64,000 bases of DNA from Micrococcus sp023147585 (GCF_044872765.1 NZ_CP085253.1:2232001-2296000), one strand, 5' to 3'. Numbered from the stretch's first letter, positions 26,869 through 36,411 are shown. The notes: generated by a model not told the origin, from the letters alone. Made by a program: numbers and translations.

Positions 26869-28446
26869 ATGACCGAGACCCACGTGTTCGAGCACCGCAC
26901 CCTCCTGCGCCACCCCCGCGACGTCGTGTTCCGCTGGCTGGCCAACCCCGGGGCGCTCCAGCGCATGAACCCGCCGTTCGCCTCCGAACTCGTGCACGGG
27001 CCCACGAACGGCCTGGCGGTCGGCTCGGAGACCCGACTGCGCATCAGCCCGCCGGGCTCGCTCGGACTGCTCGCGGACACCTCCCGGGGCCTGCTGGCCG
27101 GCATGCTGCCGGACGCCGTGTCCTCCCGCATCCCGGCGGCTGCCACGCCCAAGGTGCCGTGGCACGCGCGGCACACGGCGTACGAGGAGGGCCGGATGTT
27201 CCGGGACGAGATGGTCTCGGGCCCCCTGCGCTCCTGGACGCACACGCACACCCTGGAGGACGCAGCCCCCGGCGAGGCGGACACGGCCGCCGGCACCCCG
27301 GGCACGGTGGTGCTGGACCGCATCGAGTACGTGCTGCCGGGGGAGGGGCTGCTGGGCCGTGTGCCCGGCATCGGCGGCACCGCGGCCGCATGGGCCGGCC
27401 GCGGCTTCGAGGCCGAGCTGCGCCGCCAGTTCGCCTACCGCGCGCGCGTGATGGCCGACGACCTCGCCTTCCACGCCGCACACCCCGGCCCGCTCACCGG
27501 CGGGCCCGCGCGCACTGTGGCGGTCACCGGGGCGTCCGGGCTGATCGGCGCCCAGCTGACCGCGCTGCTCATGAGCGGCGGGCACCGCGTGATCCGCCTC
27601 GTGCGCAGCCCGGAGCAGGCTGCGGCCCCGGACGCCGCCCTGTGGGACCCGTCGCGCGAGCGGGTGGACGAGTCCGCGCTCGCCCAGGTGGACGTGATCG
27701 TCAACCTCGCGGGGGAGCCGATCGCCGGCCGCTTCACGGACGCGCACAAGGAGGCCGTGCACGACTCCCGTGTGCGCGGCACGCGCACCCTCGTCGACGC
27801 GATGGGGCGCCTGCCCCGGGTTCCCGCGCTCGTGAACTGCTCGGCCATCGGCTACTACGGCGCGCACGCCGGCACCGGCCCGTTCGGCGCGGGGCTCGGG
27901 GAGGAGCTCGAGCCCGGCGACGACTTCCTCGCGGAGGTCTGCGCGGACTGGGAGGCCGAGGCCGTGCGGGCCGAGGCCTTCGGCGCCCGGGTGGCCCGCG
28001 TGCGGGTGGGCGTGGTGCTCAGCCCCGCCGGCGGCATGCTCCAGCAGGTGCTGCCGCTCTTCCTCGCCGGGCTCGGCGGCCCCATGGCCACCTCCGGCGG
28101 CGAGAGCCACGACGGGAGCCCGTGGGTCAGCTGGGTGGGGGTCGACGACGTCGCCGGGGCCTTCGCTCACGCGGTGCTCGACGACGACGTGGCCGGGCCG
28201 CTCAACGCCGTCGCCCCCGAGCCCGTCACGGCCAAGGAGTTCGCCACCGTGCTGGGCCGCGTGCTGCACCGTCCGTCCGTGCTGCCGGTGCCCGCCTTCG
28301 GGCCGCGGCTCCTGCTCGGCGCGGAGGGGGACGCGGAGACCGTCCGCGCGGACCAGAAGGTGGAGGCCGGGCGACTCGTGGACTCGGGCTATGCGATGCG
28401 GGACGACGAGCTGGAGGGCGCGCTGCGCCACGTGCTCGGGCGCTGA
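26869..28446 (+). CDS. SRPBCC domain fused to TIGR01777-type NAD-dependent epimerase
   Basis: A 525-residue fusion. Residues 1 to about 205 look like an SRPBCC/START-type ligand-binding domain (LLRHPRDVVFRWLANPGALQ). From about residue 215, a short-chain dehydrogenase/epimerase fold of the TIGR01777 (YfcH) group begins with VAVTGASGLIGAQL (glycine motif 221-227). Later come NCSAIGYYG, SWVGVDDVAGAF and the short DUF1731-like end. The ATG at 26869 lies 6 bases after CAGGGT (26857-26862), with no separate ribosome site. TIGR01777 proteins have no firmly assigned reaction; the fused domain suggests a bulky hydrophobic ligand. Confidence 0.8.
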   Translation: MTETHVFEHRTLLRHPRDVVFRWLANPGALQRMNPPFASELVHGPTNGLAVGSETRLRISPPGSLGLLADTSRGLLAGMLPDAVSSRIPAAATPKVPWHARHTAYEEGRMFRDEMVSGPLRSWTHTHTLEDAAPGEADTAAGTPGTVVLDRIEYVLPGEGLLGRVPGIGGTAAAWAGRGFEAELRRQFAYRARVMADDLAFHAAHPGPLTGGPARTVAVTGASGLIGAQLTALLMSGGHRVIRLVRSPEQAAAPDAALWDPSRERVDESALAQVDVIVNLAGEPIAGRFTDAHKEAVHDSRVRGTRTLVDAMGRLPRVPALVNCSAIGYYGAHAGTGPFGAGLGEELEPGDDFLAEVCADWEAEAVRAEAFGARVARVRVGVVLSPAGGMLQQVLPLFLAGLGGPMATSGGESHDGSPWVSWVGVDDVAGAFAHAVLDDDVAGPLNAVAPEPVTAKEFATVLGRVLHRPSVLPVPAFGPRLLLGAEGDAETVRADQKVEAGRLVDSGYAMRDDELEGALRHVLGR

Positions 28447-28511
28447 GTCGCCCGCCGCGGTCGCCGCGCAGTGCGGTCGCCACGCCACGGCCGCGCCGAG
28501 CCCGTCGGCCC

Positions 28512-30359
28512 TCAGTCCTGCAGGGCGCCCGTCTCGCGGATGAGCTGGCCCAGGGCAGTGAAGGCGTCGCGCGCCAGCGCCTCCCACAGCTTGATGGCCA
28601 GCTGCGGGGACCCCTCCTGCAGGGCGTACATCACGTGCGCGGTCAGGACCCGGGCGGTGACGTCGCCACGGGCGCGCACCGTGGAGGGCTGGCGGCCGGA
28701 CTGGCCGAGCGCCATCTCGCCGAAGGTCATCCCCGGGGTGAGCACGGTCCTGCGGGTGCGCCGCCCGCCCGTGCCCTGCCCCGTGAGCTCCACGCGGCCG
28801 GACGTGATCACGTAGATGCCGCCGAAGGGCTGGCCCGCGCGGCGGATGATCTGCCCGTCCGTGTACACGCGCTCGTCCATCATGGACTCGAGCAGGCCCG
28901 CGTCCTCGGCGGAGAGGTGCTGCAGCAGGGGCGCCACCGCGGCCTCCTCCTGCGAGTGGGGCAGCAGCTGCGGGGCGTGGCGGACCAGCAGGCGCTGCTC
29001 GGCCCACTGGATGGCCCGGGAGCGGGAGTCGAAGAACAGGAACTCCGGGCGGTCCGGGGCGGACTCGAGGTCCCGCGCGGCCTCCTGGCGGGGATCCGGC
29101 AGGCTCACGTCCACGGACTCCTCGACGGCGGCCATCAGCTCCGCCACCATGGCCTCGTCCCGGTCCACGAGCACCACGTCCAACCCCGAGTCCAGGGCAT
29201 AGGCGAACCACCGCGCCACGAGCAGGCGGGCGGAGCGGGTCACGGTGCTGACGGACCGGATGTCCACGAGCAGGGTCTCCAGCTCGTCCGGGAGGCCGCG
29301 CACCACGCGGGCGAGCGCGTCCACCTGGCTGAACCCGACGTGCCCGCCCAGCTCCAGCACGTGCACTGTGTCCCCGAACGCGTCCAGTGCGTCCTGCACC
29401 TGGGCGCTGCGCACCGCGCCGGAGGGTGCCTGGTCCACGCGGTAGTGGGCGCGGAAGGCGGCCCGGGGCGAGCCGGTGACCACGGAGGGGTGCAGCTCGA
29501 AGTCCTCCACGATGCAGCGCAGCGCGGCCATGCCGGCGGCGGACACGCGGTGCTCGTCCAGGTCAGGCGCCTGCAGGGCCAGGCCCATGTGCCCGGGCAC
29601 GACCACCATGATCGTGCCGCCGCGGGTGGACGCCCAGCCGGGCTGGCCGACGTCGTACGCCCACAGGGGCTGCCGGGTGTCCATGCCGCACGAGTCCAGC
29701 ACGGAGAGCACGGCGCGGACGGTCTCCTCCTCCAGCACGCGGGCCCCGGTGACGGGGTGGATGCCGCCGTGGGCCAGGGTGCCCGCCACGAGGGCGAGGT
29801 CCTCGACCTTCACGGGCACGGCGCGCAGGGTCGCGAGGTCCTCGAGCAGGGGCTCCGGGTCCGTGTCCAGCACGTCCAGGGACTTCAGCAGCCACGCGGC
29901 GGCGCGCGTCTGGTGCTGGGCGCGGTTCTCCACCTTGACGGCCGTCTCCGTGACGCTGACCTCGCGGTCCAGGAGGGTGGAGAGCAGCTGGAGCAGGCGC
30001 CCGGCCCGGTCCCGCCCGCCGCGGCCCTTGACGAGGGCGGCGGTGGCCACCACGCCCGTGTTCTGCAGCGGGTTGAACGCGCGTCCCGTCTCCGCCTCCA
30101 CCTCGAGCCGCGAGTCGTCCTCCGGGACGGGCGTGCCGCCCACCCGCTCGGCCACGCCCGCCGCGCCGAGGTCCTCCACGGCGAGGGCGTGGAGGACGGG
30201 GGAGGCCAGGGCCGCCAGCGGCACGGCGGCCGAGGAGCCGGAGACGTAGCGGTGCCCGTCCACGAGGGTCACGGCCACGCCCAGGCCGCCCCTGCCCTCG
30301 TCGTCGCCGGGGAAGGCGGCGGTCAGGCGGTCGAGGTGGTCCTGGACGGGAGTCATCAT
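28512..30359 (-). CDS. Glutaminase-like/STAS/cyclic-nucleotide-domain protein with degenerate active site
   Basis: A 615-residue, three-domain protein. Residues 1 to about 310 align with serine-dependent bacterial glutaminases (GTGRPFNPMINAG is here ETGRAFNPLQNTG; GGIIAVVPG is GGTIMVVVPG). The catalytic Ser-x-x-Lys appears as Ala50-Leu-Ala-Ser53, and other site residues differ (Thr151, Trp156). Residues about 335-440 resemble a STAS domain (HVLELGGHVGFSQVDALARV, then LLVDIRSV). Residues about 480-600 resemble a cNMP-binding domain (FGEMAL). A regulatory or scaffold role is more likely than glutamine hydrolysis. The ATG at 30359 lies 7 bases after TAGGCT (30367-30372). Divergent from hrpB. Confidence 0.75.
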   Translation of the reverse strand: MMTPVQDHLDRLTAAFPGDDEGRGGLGVAVTLVDGHRYVSGSSAAVPLAALASPVLHALAVEDLGAAGVAERVGGTPVPEDDSRLEVEAETGRAFNPLQNTGVVATAALVKGRGGRDRAGRLLQLLSTLLDREVSVTETAVKVENRAQHQTRAAAWLLKSLDVLDTDPEPLLEDLATLRAVPVKVEDLALVAGTLAHGGIHPVTGARVLEEETVRAVLSVLDSCGMDTRQPLWAYDVGQPGWASTRGGTIMVVVPGHMGLALQAPDLDEHRVSAAGMAALRCIVEDFELHPSVVTGSPRAAFRAHYRVDQAPSGAVRSAQVQDALDAFGDTVHVLELGGHVGFSQVDALARVVRGLPDELETLLVDIRSVSTVTRSARLLVARWFAYALDSGLDVVLVDRDEAMVAELMAAVEESVDVSLPDPRQEAARDLESAPDRPEFLFFDSRSRAIQWAEQRLLVRHAPQLLPHSQEEAAVAPLLQHLSAEDAGLLESMMDERVYTDGQIIRRAGQPFGGIYVITSGRVELTGQGTGGRRTRRTVLTPGMTFGEMALGQSGRQPSTVRARGDVTARVLTAHVMYALQEGSPQLAIKLWEALARDAFTALGQLIRETGALQD

Positions 30360-30425
30360 GCGCCTCAGCCTAGTCAGTGCCCCGCGCGCCGGACAGGTCC
30401 GCGGCGGCCGCCACAATGGACGGTG

Positions 30426-33146
30426 ATGCCCACCTCCGCCAGCCGCCCCCGCACGCCCGCGGACCCCGTCGCCTCCCGCCGGCCGGGGGCCCCGCCCGCG
30501 ACGCCGCAGGGCCGGATCGCGGCCGCCCTCGATGCGCTCGGGGCCGGCCTCACGGTCACCGCGGTGCTGCCCGAGCTGGAGGCCGCCCTCGAGGCGCACG
30601 GGGCCGCCGTGGTCCACGCCCCGCCCGGCACGGGCAAGACGACCGTGGTGCCGCCCGCCGTCGCCGTCCGGCTCGCGCGGCAGGGCGGTGGGCGCACCCT
30701 GGTCACGCAGCCGCGCCGGGTGGCCGTGCGCGCCGCATGGCGGCGCCTGCACATGGCCGTCGGCTCAGACGATCCTGACGACGCAGTCGGCTACGCGGTG
30801 CGCGGCGAGTCGGTGGGCGGAGGCCGCTCGGCGGTCGAGTTCGTGACTCCGGGCCTGCTGCTGCGCCGCCTCCTGGCCGACCCGGGCCTCGACGGCGTCG
30901 GCGCCGTGATCCTGGACGAGGTCCACGAGCGCGACCTGGACACGGACGTCCTGTTCGCCCTCCTCGCCGACCTGCGGCAGCTGCGTCCCGAGCTGCTGCT
31001 CGTGGCCATGTCCGCCACGGTGGACGCCGAGTCCCTGGCCGCTCGCTGGGCTGCCGGCATGGGCGTCGACGCCGACGCCGTCCCGGTGGTGCGCACCCCG
31101 GCCGTCCTGCACCCGCTGCGCGAGGAGCACGCCCCGTTCGGCGCCCCGCGCCTCACCGCGGACGGCCGCGTCGAGCGGGCCTTCCTGGACCACGTGGCCG
31201 ACGTCGCCGTCCGCTCCCACGCGGAGGCCCTCGCGGCCGACCCCACCGTGGACGCGCTCGTCTTCCTCCCCGGCGTCGCGGAGGTGGAGGCGGTGGCCGA
31301 GCGCATCACGCGGCGCGCCCCCGGCACCGAGGTGCACACCCTGCACGGCCGCCAGGAGGCCGCCGAGCAGGACGCCGCCCTCGCCGGACGCACGCGGCCG
31401 GAGGTCCCCCGCGTGGTGGTCACGACGGCGGTGGCCGAGTCCTCCCTGACCGTCCCGGGGGTCCGGCTCGTCGTCGACTCCGGGCTGGCGCGCGAGCCCC
31501 GGCGGGACCGCGGCCGCGGCATGACCGGCCTTGTCACGGTGCAGGCCTCCCGCGCGGCCGCCGGCCAGCGGGCAGGCCGCGCCGCCCGCCTCGGCCCCGG
31601 CACGGTGGTGCGCTGCCACAGTGCCGCGGCCCTCGGCGCCGCCCCCGCCGCCCCGACGCCGGCCCTGGCCGTGGTGGACCTCGCCCCCGTGGCGCTCGCG
31701 CTCGCGGCGTGGGGCGCGCCGGGCGGAGAGGGCGTGGTGCTGCCCGAGGACCCGCCCGCCGACGCGATGGCCGAGGCCCGTCGAACGCTCGCCGAGCTCG
31801 GAGCCGTGGACGGGGACGGCCGCATCACGGCGCACGGGACGGTCCTGGCCGGCCTGCCGGTGGACCCGGCGCTCGGCCACGCGCTCCTGGCCGGCGCGGA
31901 CCGCGTGGGCGCGCGCGCCGCCGCCGCGGCCGTGGCCCTCCTCGCCCTCGACGTGCGCGCGCCCGGCGCCGACCTCGAGGCGCTGCTCGCCGCGCTGCGG
32001 GGCGGGGGCCACCCCGAGTCCGGCCGATGGCGGCGGGAGGCCGAGCGGCTCGAGCGGATCGTGACCCGGGGGTCGAGCGGCGGACGGGAGACGGGGCGAC
32101 GCGCCGGCCGGGCCTCCGACGGGGGCGCTGACGGGGGCCGGGCCGCGCACGCGGCGGGCATCGTCGTCGCACTGAGCGCCCCGGGCCGGGTGGCGCGGCG
32201 GGTGGAGGACACGGACGCCTACCTGCTCGCCTCGGGGACGCGCGCATCCCTGCCGCGCAGCGGCGGGGGAGAGCTGCGGGGCGCGGCGTGGCTCGCCGTC
32301 GCGGAGGCCTCCCGCGCCGCCGGCGACGCCGAGGGCACCGGCGCCGTGATCCGCGCGGCCGCCCCGATCACCCGGGAGATCGCCGAGGACGCCGCGGCGG
32401 CACTCCTCCGGGACGAGGCGGACGCGGCGTGGAAGGGCGGACGGCTCACGGGCCGCCGCAGGACGATGCTGGGGGCGATCCCGCTCGCGGAGGGGCCCGC
32501 GCGCGTCGACGCCGCCGCGGCCGCGGACGCCGTGCGCGCCGCCCTGGCCGCGGAGGGGCTGGCCCGCTTCGAGCCCGGGGCCGGACCAGGTGCGGGGGAG
32601 CGCCTTCGCCGCCGCGTCCACCTCCTGCACCGGGTGCTGGGCCGGCCGTGGCCGGACCTCTCCACCGCCGCCCTCCCGGACCTCGGGCCGCTCGTGGCCG
32701 GGATCGCGGCGGAGCTCGCGGCGGGCCGCTCGGCCGCCTCCGTGGACGTCGCCGGGCTGCTGCGCGGGATCCTGCCGTGGCCGGAGGCCGGGCGCCTCGA
32801 CGAGCTGGCGCCCGAACGGCTGCCCATCCCCAGCGGGCGGACGGCGGCCGTGGAGTACCCGGCCACGGACGAGGAGACGGCGCCGGTGGTGGCGGCCAAG
32901 CTGCAGGAGTTCCTGGGGGCCGCGCAGAGCCCCGCCGTGGCGGACGGCCGGCTGCCCGTGGTGCTGCACCTGCTCTCCCCGGCGGGGCGGCCGCTCGCCG
33001 TCACCGCGGACCTGCCCTCCTTCTGGGCGGGACCCTACGCCCACGTGCGTGCGGAGAACCGGGGCCGCTACCCCAAGCACCCGTGGCCTGAGGACCCCGC
33101 GACGGCGTCGCCCACGGCGAAGACGAAGCGCGCCGCCGGCGCCTGA
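30426..33146 (+). CDS. hrpB: ATP-dependent RNA helicase HrpB
   Basis: A DEAH-box helicase of 906 residues. Walker A APPGTGKTT is at 65-73 and the DEVH box at 164-167, followed by the SAT motif (VAMSATVD) and the conserved C-terminal HrpB mark YPKHPWPEDP. Length is close to that of Gram-negative HrpB (about 820), with an Ala/Arg-rich insert near residues 550-575. Physiological RNA targets are not known to me. The ATG at 30426 lies 8 bases after CACAAT (30412-30417); an adjacent GTG at 30423 is an alternative. Divergent from the glutaminase-like gene and 72 bases before the importer genes. Confidence 0.9.
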   Translation: MPTSASRPRTPADPVASRRPGAPPATPQGRIAAALDALGAGLTVTAVLPELEAALEAHGAAVVHAPPGTGKTTVVPPAVAVRLARQGGGRTLVTQPRRVAVRAAWRRLHMAVGSDDPDDAVGYAVRGESVGGGRSAVEFVTPGLLLRRLLADPGLDGVGAVILDEVHERDLDTDVLFALLADLRQLRPELLLVAMSATVDAESLAARWAAGMGVDADAVPVVRTPAVLHPLREEHAPFGAPRLTADGRVERAFLDHVADVAVRSHAEALAADPTVDALVFLPGVAEVEAVAERITRRAPGTEVHTLHGRQEAAEQDAALAGRTRPEVPRVVVTTAVAESSLTVPGVRLVVDSGLAREPRRDRGRGMTGLVTVQASRAAAGQRAGRAARLGPGTVVRCHSAAALGAAPAAPTPALAVVDLAPVALALAAWGAPGGEGVVLPEDPPADAMAEARRTLAELGAVDGDGRITAHGTVLAGLPVDPALGHALLAGADRVGARAAAAAVALLALDVRAPGADLEALLAALRGGGHPESGRWRREAERLERIVTRGSSGGRETGRRAGRASDGGADGGRAAHAAGIVVALSAPGRVARRVEDTDAYLLASGTRASLPRSGGGELRGAAWLAVAEASRAAGDAEGTGAVIRAAAPITREIAEDAAAALLRDEADAAWKGGRLTGRRRTMLGAIPLAEGPARVDAAAAADAVRAALAAEGLARFEPGAGPGAGERLRRRVHLLHRVLGRPWPDLSTAALPDLGPLVAGIAAELAAGRSAASVDVAGLLRGILPWPEAGRLDELAPERLPIPSGRTAAVEYPATDEETAPVVAAKLQEFLGAAQSPAVADGRLPVVLHLLSPAGRPLAVTADLPSFWAGPYAHVRAENRGRYPKHPWPEDPATASPTAKTKRAAGA

Positions 33147-33177
33147 TGTGAGGTGGGCCACGCGCATCCGCGAGGAG

Positions 33178-33183
33178 TAGGGT
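33178..33183 (+). promoter_or_regulatory. -10 hexamer (TAGGGT) of the sugar importer operon
   Basis: TAGGGT lies about 35 bases before the GTG of the solute-binding lipoprotein gene, giving a leader that holds GAGG at normal spacing. No clear operator palindrome was seen beside it. Confidence 0.5.
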
Positions 33184-33218
33184 GTGTGTCACATCTTCCG
33201 GAGCGAACGAGGTTTGCA

Positions 33219-34529
33219 GTGACGAGACAGCAGCGGGCTCGGCTCTCACGGGGGGCGACGATGGCCTCCGTGATGACCGCCGGAGCGCTCATCCTGGCCG
33301 GATGCGCCCCGGCCGAGGAGGGGGCGCCCACCCTCACCTGGTACACCAACCCGGACGACGGCGGGCAGGCGGCCATCGCGAAGCAGTGCACGGACGCGGC
33401 CGGCGGCGAGTACGCCGTCGAGACGTCCATGCTGCCCACGGACGCGGCCTCCCAGCGGGAGCAGCTGACGCGCCGGCTCGCGGCGGGCGACACCTCGATG
33501 GACATCATGTCCCTCGACCCGCCCTTCGTCCCCGAGCTCGCGGAGCCCGGCTTCCTGGCCCCCGTGCCGGAGGATCTGCAGCAGCAGGCGAGGGAGCACG
33601 CCCTCGAGGGTGCGTTGGCCGGCGCCACATGGAAGGACGAGATCGTCACGGTCCCGTTCTGGGCCAACACGCAGCTGCTGTGGTACCGCAAGTCGGTGGC
33701 CGAGGCGGCCGGGCTGGACATGTCCCAGCCCGTCACGTGGGACCAGCTCATCGAGGTGGCCCGCGAGCAGGACAAGGAGCTGGGCGTCCAGGGCGCCCGC
33801 GGGGAGTCGATGACCGTGTGGCTCAACGCCCTCGTGGAGGGCGGTGGCGAGCACATCCTCGCCAACCCCGACGCGCCCGCGGACGAGGTGCAGACGAACT
33901 TCGGGTCCGAGGCCGGCCGCAAGGCCGCCGAGATCATCTCCACGATCGGCAAGGAGGGACTCGGCAGCGCCGGCCTCCCCACGCAGGACGAGAACGCCTC
34001 GATGCTGCTCTTCCAGGGCGAGTCCGGGTCCTTCATGGTGAACTGGCCGTTCGTGTGGCCGGCCACCCTCGCCTCCGTCAAGGAGGGCTCCCTGCCGGAG
34101 GACCTCCCCGAGGACATCGGCTGGGCCCTCTACCCCCAGACGACGCAGGGGAAGGACTCCGCCCCGCCCGTGGGCGGCATCAACCTGGGCGTGGGCGCGA
34201 AGTCCGAGCACGCGGACCTCGCGTGGAAGGCGGTCCAGTGCATCACCACCGCCGAGCACCAGGCCCAGTACTTCCGGGACAACGGCAACCCGCCGGCCGA
34301 CCCTGTCGCCTACGAGGACCCCGAGGTCATCCAGAAGTACCCCATGGCGCCCGCGATCCGGGAGTCCCTGGAACAGGGCGCACCGCGCCCGCAGACGCCG
34401 TACTACAACGAGGTGTCCACCGCGATCCAGCAGCGCTACGCGCCGCCGTCGAACGTGGACCCGGCCGTCACCCCGGCCGAGACCGACGCCTTCATCCAGG
34501 AAGTCCTGCGAGGGGAGCGCCTGCTGTGA
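33219..34529 (+). CDS. lpqY: Extracellular sugar-binding lipoprotein (LpqY-like)
   Basis: Solute receptor of an ABC importer, 436 residues. The N-terminus has a basic stretch (RQQRARLSRG), a hydrophobic core and the lipobox LILAGC, with Cys29 as the lipid-anchored residue. Mature sequence (WYTNPDDGGQAAIAKQC, then QREQLTRRLAAGDTSMDIMS) resembles mycobacterial LpqY, the trehalose receptor, more than a generic maltose receptor. The GTG at 33219 follows GAGG. The gene is followed by two permeases and an ATPase, all overlapping or closely spaced: the LpqY-SugA-SugB-SugC order. Trehalose is therefore the leading candidate substrate, by homology only. Confidence 0.8.
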   Translation: MTRQQRARLSRGATMASVMTAGALILAGCAPAEEGAPTLTWYTNPDDGGQAAIAKQCTDAAGGEYAVETSMLPTDAASQREQLTRRLAAGDTSMDIMSLDPPFVPELAEPGFLAPVPEDLQQQAREHALEGALAGATWKDEIVTVPFWANTQLLWYRKSVAEAAGLDMSQPVTWDQLIEVAREQDKELGVQGARGESMTVWLNALVEGGGEHILANPDAPADEVQTNFGSEAGRKAAEIISTIGKEGLGSAGLPTQDENASMLLFQGESGSFMVNWPFVWPATLASVKEGSLPEDLPEDIGWALYPQTTQGKDSAPPVGGINLGVGAKSEHADLAWKAVQCITTAEHQAQYFRDNGNPPADPVAYEDPEVIQKYPMAPAIRESLEQGAPRPQTPYYNEVSTAIQQRYAPPSNVDPAVTPAETDAFIQEVLRGERLL

Positions 34530-35485
34530 GCACCGCTGTCACGTCCATCACCGCACCGGAGCAGTCGCGCCGGCCGCGCCGTCGGAAGTCCGCTCGCGCG
34601 ACGTCCGAGGCCCGCCTCGGCTGGATGCTCGCCGGCCCGGCGTTCTTCGTCATGCTGTTCGTGGTGCTCTACCCGATCCTGCAGGCGCTCTACGACTCGC
34701 TGTTCACCTACCGCTTGACGGCGCCGGGGGAGCGGGAGTTCGTGGGGCTCGGCAACTACGGCGTGATCCTCTCGGACCCGGTCTTCTGGCGGGACCTCGG
34801 GATCACTCTGCTGATCACCCTGGTCACCGTGGTGGTGGAGCTGATCCTCGGCTTCCTGCTGGCCCTGGCCATGCACCACGCCATCACGAGCACCCGCGGA
34901 CTGATCCGCACCATGATCCTGGTGCCCTACGGCATCATCACCGTGGTGTCCGCCTTCGCGTGGTTCTACATGTTCTCCATCGACTCCGGCTTCATCAACC
35001 ACTGGTTCGACTGGGTGCCGGGGATCAGCACGGACCTGAACTGGTTCGCCCAGGGCTCCACGGCGCTGTCCGTGATCATGCTCTCGGAGATCTGGAAGAC
35101 CACGCCGTTCATCTCCCTGCTCCTGCTGGCCGGCCTGGCCCAGGTGCCGGGCGACCTCACCGAGGCAGCCGCCGTGGACGGCGCCTCGTGGTGGCAGCGC
35201 ATGCGCCTCGTGATCCTGCCGACCATGAAGGCGTCCATCATGGTGGCCGTGCTGTTCCGCGCGATGGACGCGTTCCGCATCTTCGACTCCATCTACATCA
35301 TGACCAACGGCGCCTACGGCACCGAGGTCCTCTCGCTGCTGGCCTACCGCACCTCCATCGGACGGCTCGAGATCGGCATGGGCTCCGCGATCTCCGTGCT
35401 CCTGTTCCTGTGCGTGGCGCTGATGGCGTTCATCGCGATGAAGGTCTTCAAGGTGGACCTGGCCGACCGAGGAGGTTCCAAGTGA
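34526..35485 (+). CDS. sugA: Sugar ABC transporter permease (SugA-like, MalF type)
   Basis: A 319-residue inner-membrane permease with six helices from residue 36 onward. The cytoplasmic EAA loop that docks the ATPase reads EAAAVDGASWWQRMRLVILP. The N-terminal 30 residues are basic and cytoplasmic. A GTG start overlaps the lipoprotein stop by 4 bases; the next permease overlaps in the same way. It pairs with the product of the following gene as a MalF/MalG-type heterodimer. Confidence 0.88.
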   Translation: MSTAVTSITAPEQSRRPRRRKSARATSEARLGWMLAGPAFFVMLFVVLYPILQALYDSLFTYRLTAPGEREFVGLGNYGVILSDPVFWRDLGITLLITLVTVVVELILGFLLALAMHHAITSTRGLIRTMILVPYGIITVVSAFAWFYMFSIDSGFINHWFDWVPGISTDLNWFAQGSTALSVIMLSEIWKTTPFISLLLLAGLAQVPGDLTEAAAVDGASWWQRMRLVILPTMKASIMVAVLFRAMDAFRIFDSIYIMTNGAYGTEVLSLLAYRTSIGRLEIGMGSAISVLLFLCVALMAFIAMKVFKVDLADRGGSK

Positions 35486-36411
35486 GCAGCGCCGTCCCCG
35501 TCCCGTCGGTCGAACCCGCCGACCACCCCGAGCTGACCACCGCTCCCGTCGACCGCCACACCCCCGCCCGCCGTCCAGGCGCCGCCCGCCAGAGCCTGCT
35601 GTGGTGGCTCCTCGCCGTGGTGATCGGCGTGTGGTGCCTCTTCCCGCTGTTCTCCATCTTCGCCACGAGCTTCAAGACGCCCGCGGACCTGGCGAACGGG
35701 AAGCTGCTGCCCACGCAGTGGTCCACGGTCAACTACGAGGAGATCTTCGTGGGCGGCTCCCGCGAGCTGTTCCTCACGGCGCTGCGCAACTCGATCGGCA
35801 TCACGGTGATCGCCACCCTGATCGCCGTCGTCCTGGCCACGCTGTGCGCCTACGCGATCGCCCGCCTGGACTTCCCGGGCAAGAAGCTCGTGCTCACCGT
35901 GTCACTCATGGTGTCCATGTTCCCCGTGATCTCGCTCGTCACGCCCCTGTTCAACATGTGGCGCACGCTCGGGCTCTACGACACCTGGCTCGGCCTGATC
36001 ATCCCCTACCTGTCCCTGACGCTGCCGATCTCCATCTGGACCCTGACCGCGTTCTTCCGGCAGATCCCGTGGGAGCTGGACCAGGCCGCTCAGGTGGACG
36101 GGGCCACGCCGCTCGAGGCCTTCCGCAAGGTGATCGTGCCGCTGGCCGCCCCCGGTGTCTTCACGACGGCGATCATCGCCTTCTTCATCGCGTGGAACGA
36201 CTTCGTGTTCGGCATCTCGCTGACCTCCACCGAGGACGCCCGCACGGTCCCCGCCGCGCTGGCCTTCTTCACCGGCGCCTCGCAGTTCGAGTCGCCCACG
36301 GGCGCGATCTCCGCGGCCGCCATCATCGTGACCATCCCGATCGTGATCCTGGTGCTGCTCTTCCAGCGCCAGATCGTCGCCGGTCTGACCAACGGCGCGG
36401 TCAAGGGCTGA
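35482..36411 (+). CDS. sugB: Sugar ABC transporter permease (SugB-like, MalG type)
   Basis: A 309-residue permease with six membrane helices after a proline-rich N-terminus of about 35 residues. The EAA loop is DQAAQVDGATPLEAFRKVIV, followed by the MalG-like helix with FIAWNDFVFG. The GTG start overlaps the sugA stop by 4 bases and follows GGAGG (35471-35475). It forms the second half of the importer channel. Confidence 0.88.
   Translation: MSSAVPVPSVEPADHPELTTAPVDRHTPARRPGAARQSLLWWLLAVVIGVWCLFPLFSIFATSFKTPADLANGKLLPTQWSTVNYEEIFVGGSRELFLTALRNSIGITVIATLIAVVLATLCAYAIARLDFPGKKLVLTVSLMVSMFPVISLVTPLFNMWRTLGLYDTWLGLIIPYLSLTLPISIWTLTAFFRQIPWELDQAAQVDGATPLEAFRKVIVPLAAPGVFTTAIIAFFIAWNDFVFGISLTSTEDARTVPAALAFFTGASQFESPTGAISAAAIIVTIPIVILVLLFQRQIVAGLTNGAVKG

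Noticed and set aside
28512..30359. Functional glutaminase A
   Set aside because: The Ser-x-x-Lys active-site pair and other conserved positions are substituted, so the simple enzymatic name is not supported.
27159..33146. A single very long plus-strand open frame (1995 codons) through the epimerase, glutaminase-like and hrpB genes
   Set aside because: Only the last 906 codons (hrpB) have recognisable motifs. The rest is Arg/Gly/Ala/His-rich shadow sequence caused by extreme GC content opposite or out of frame with real genes.
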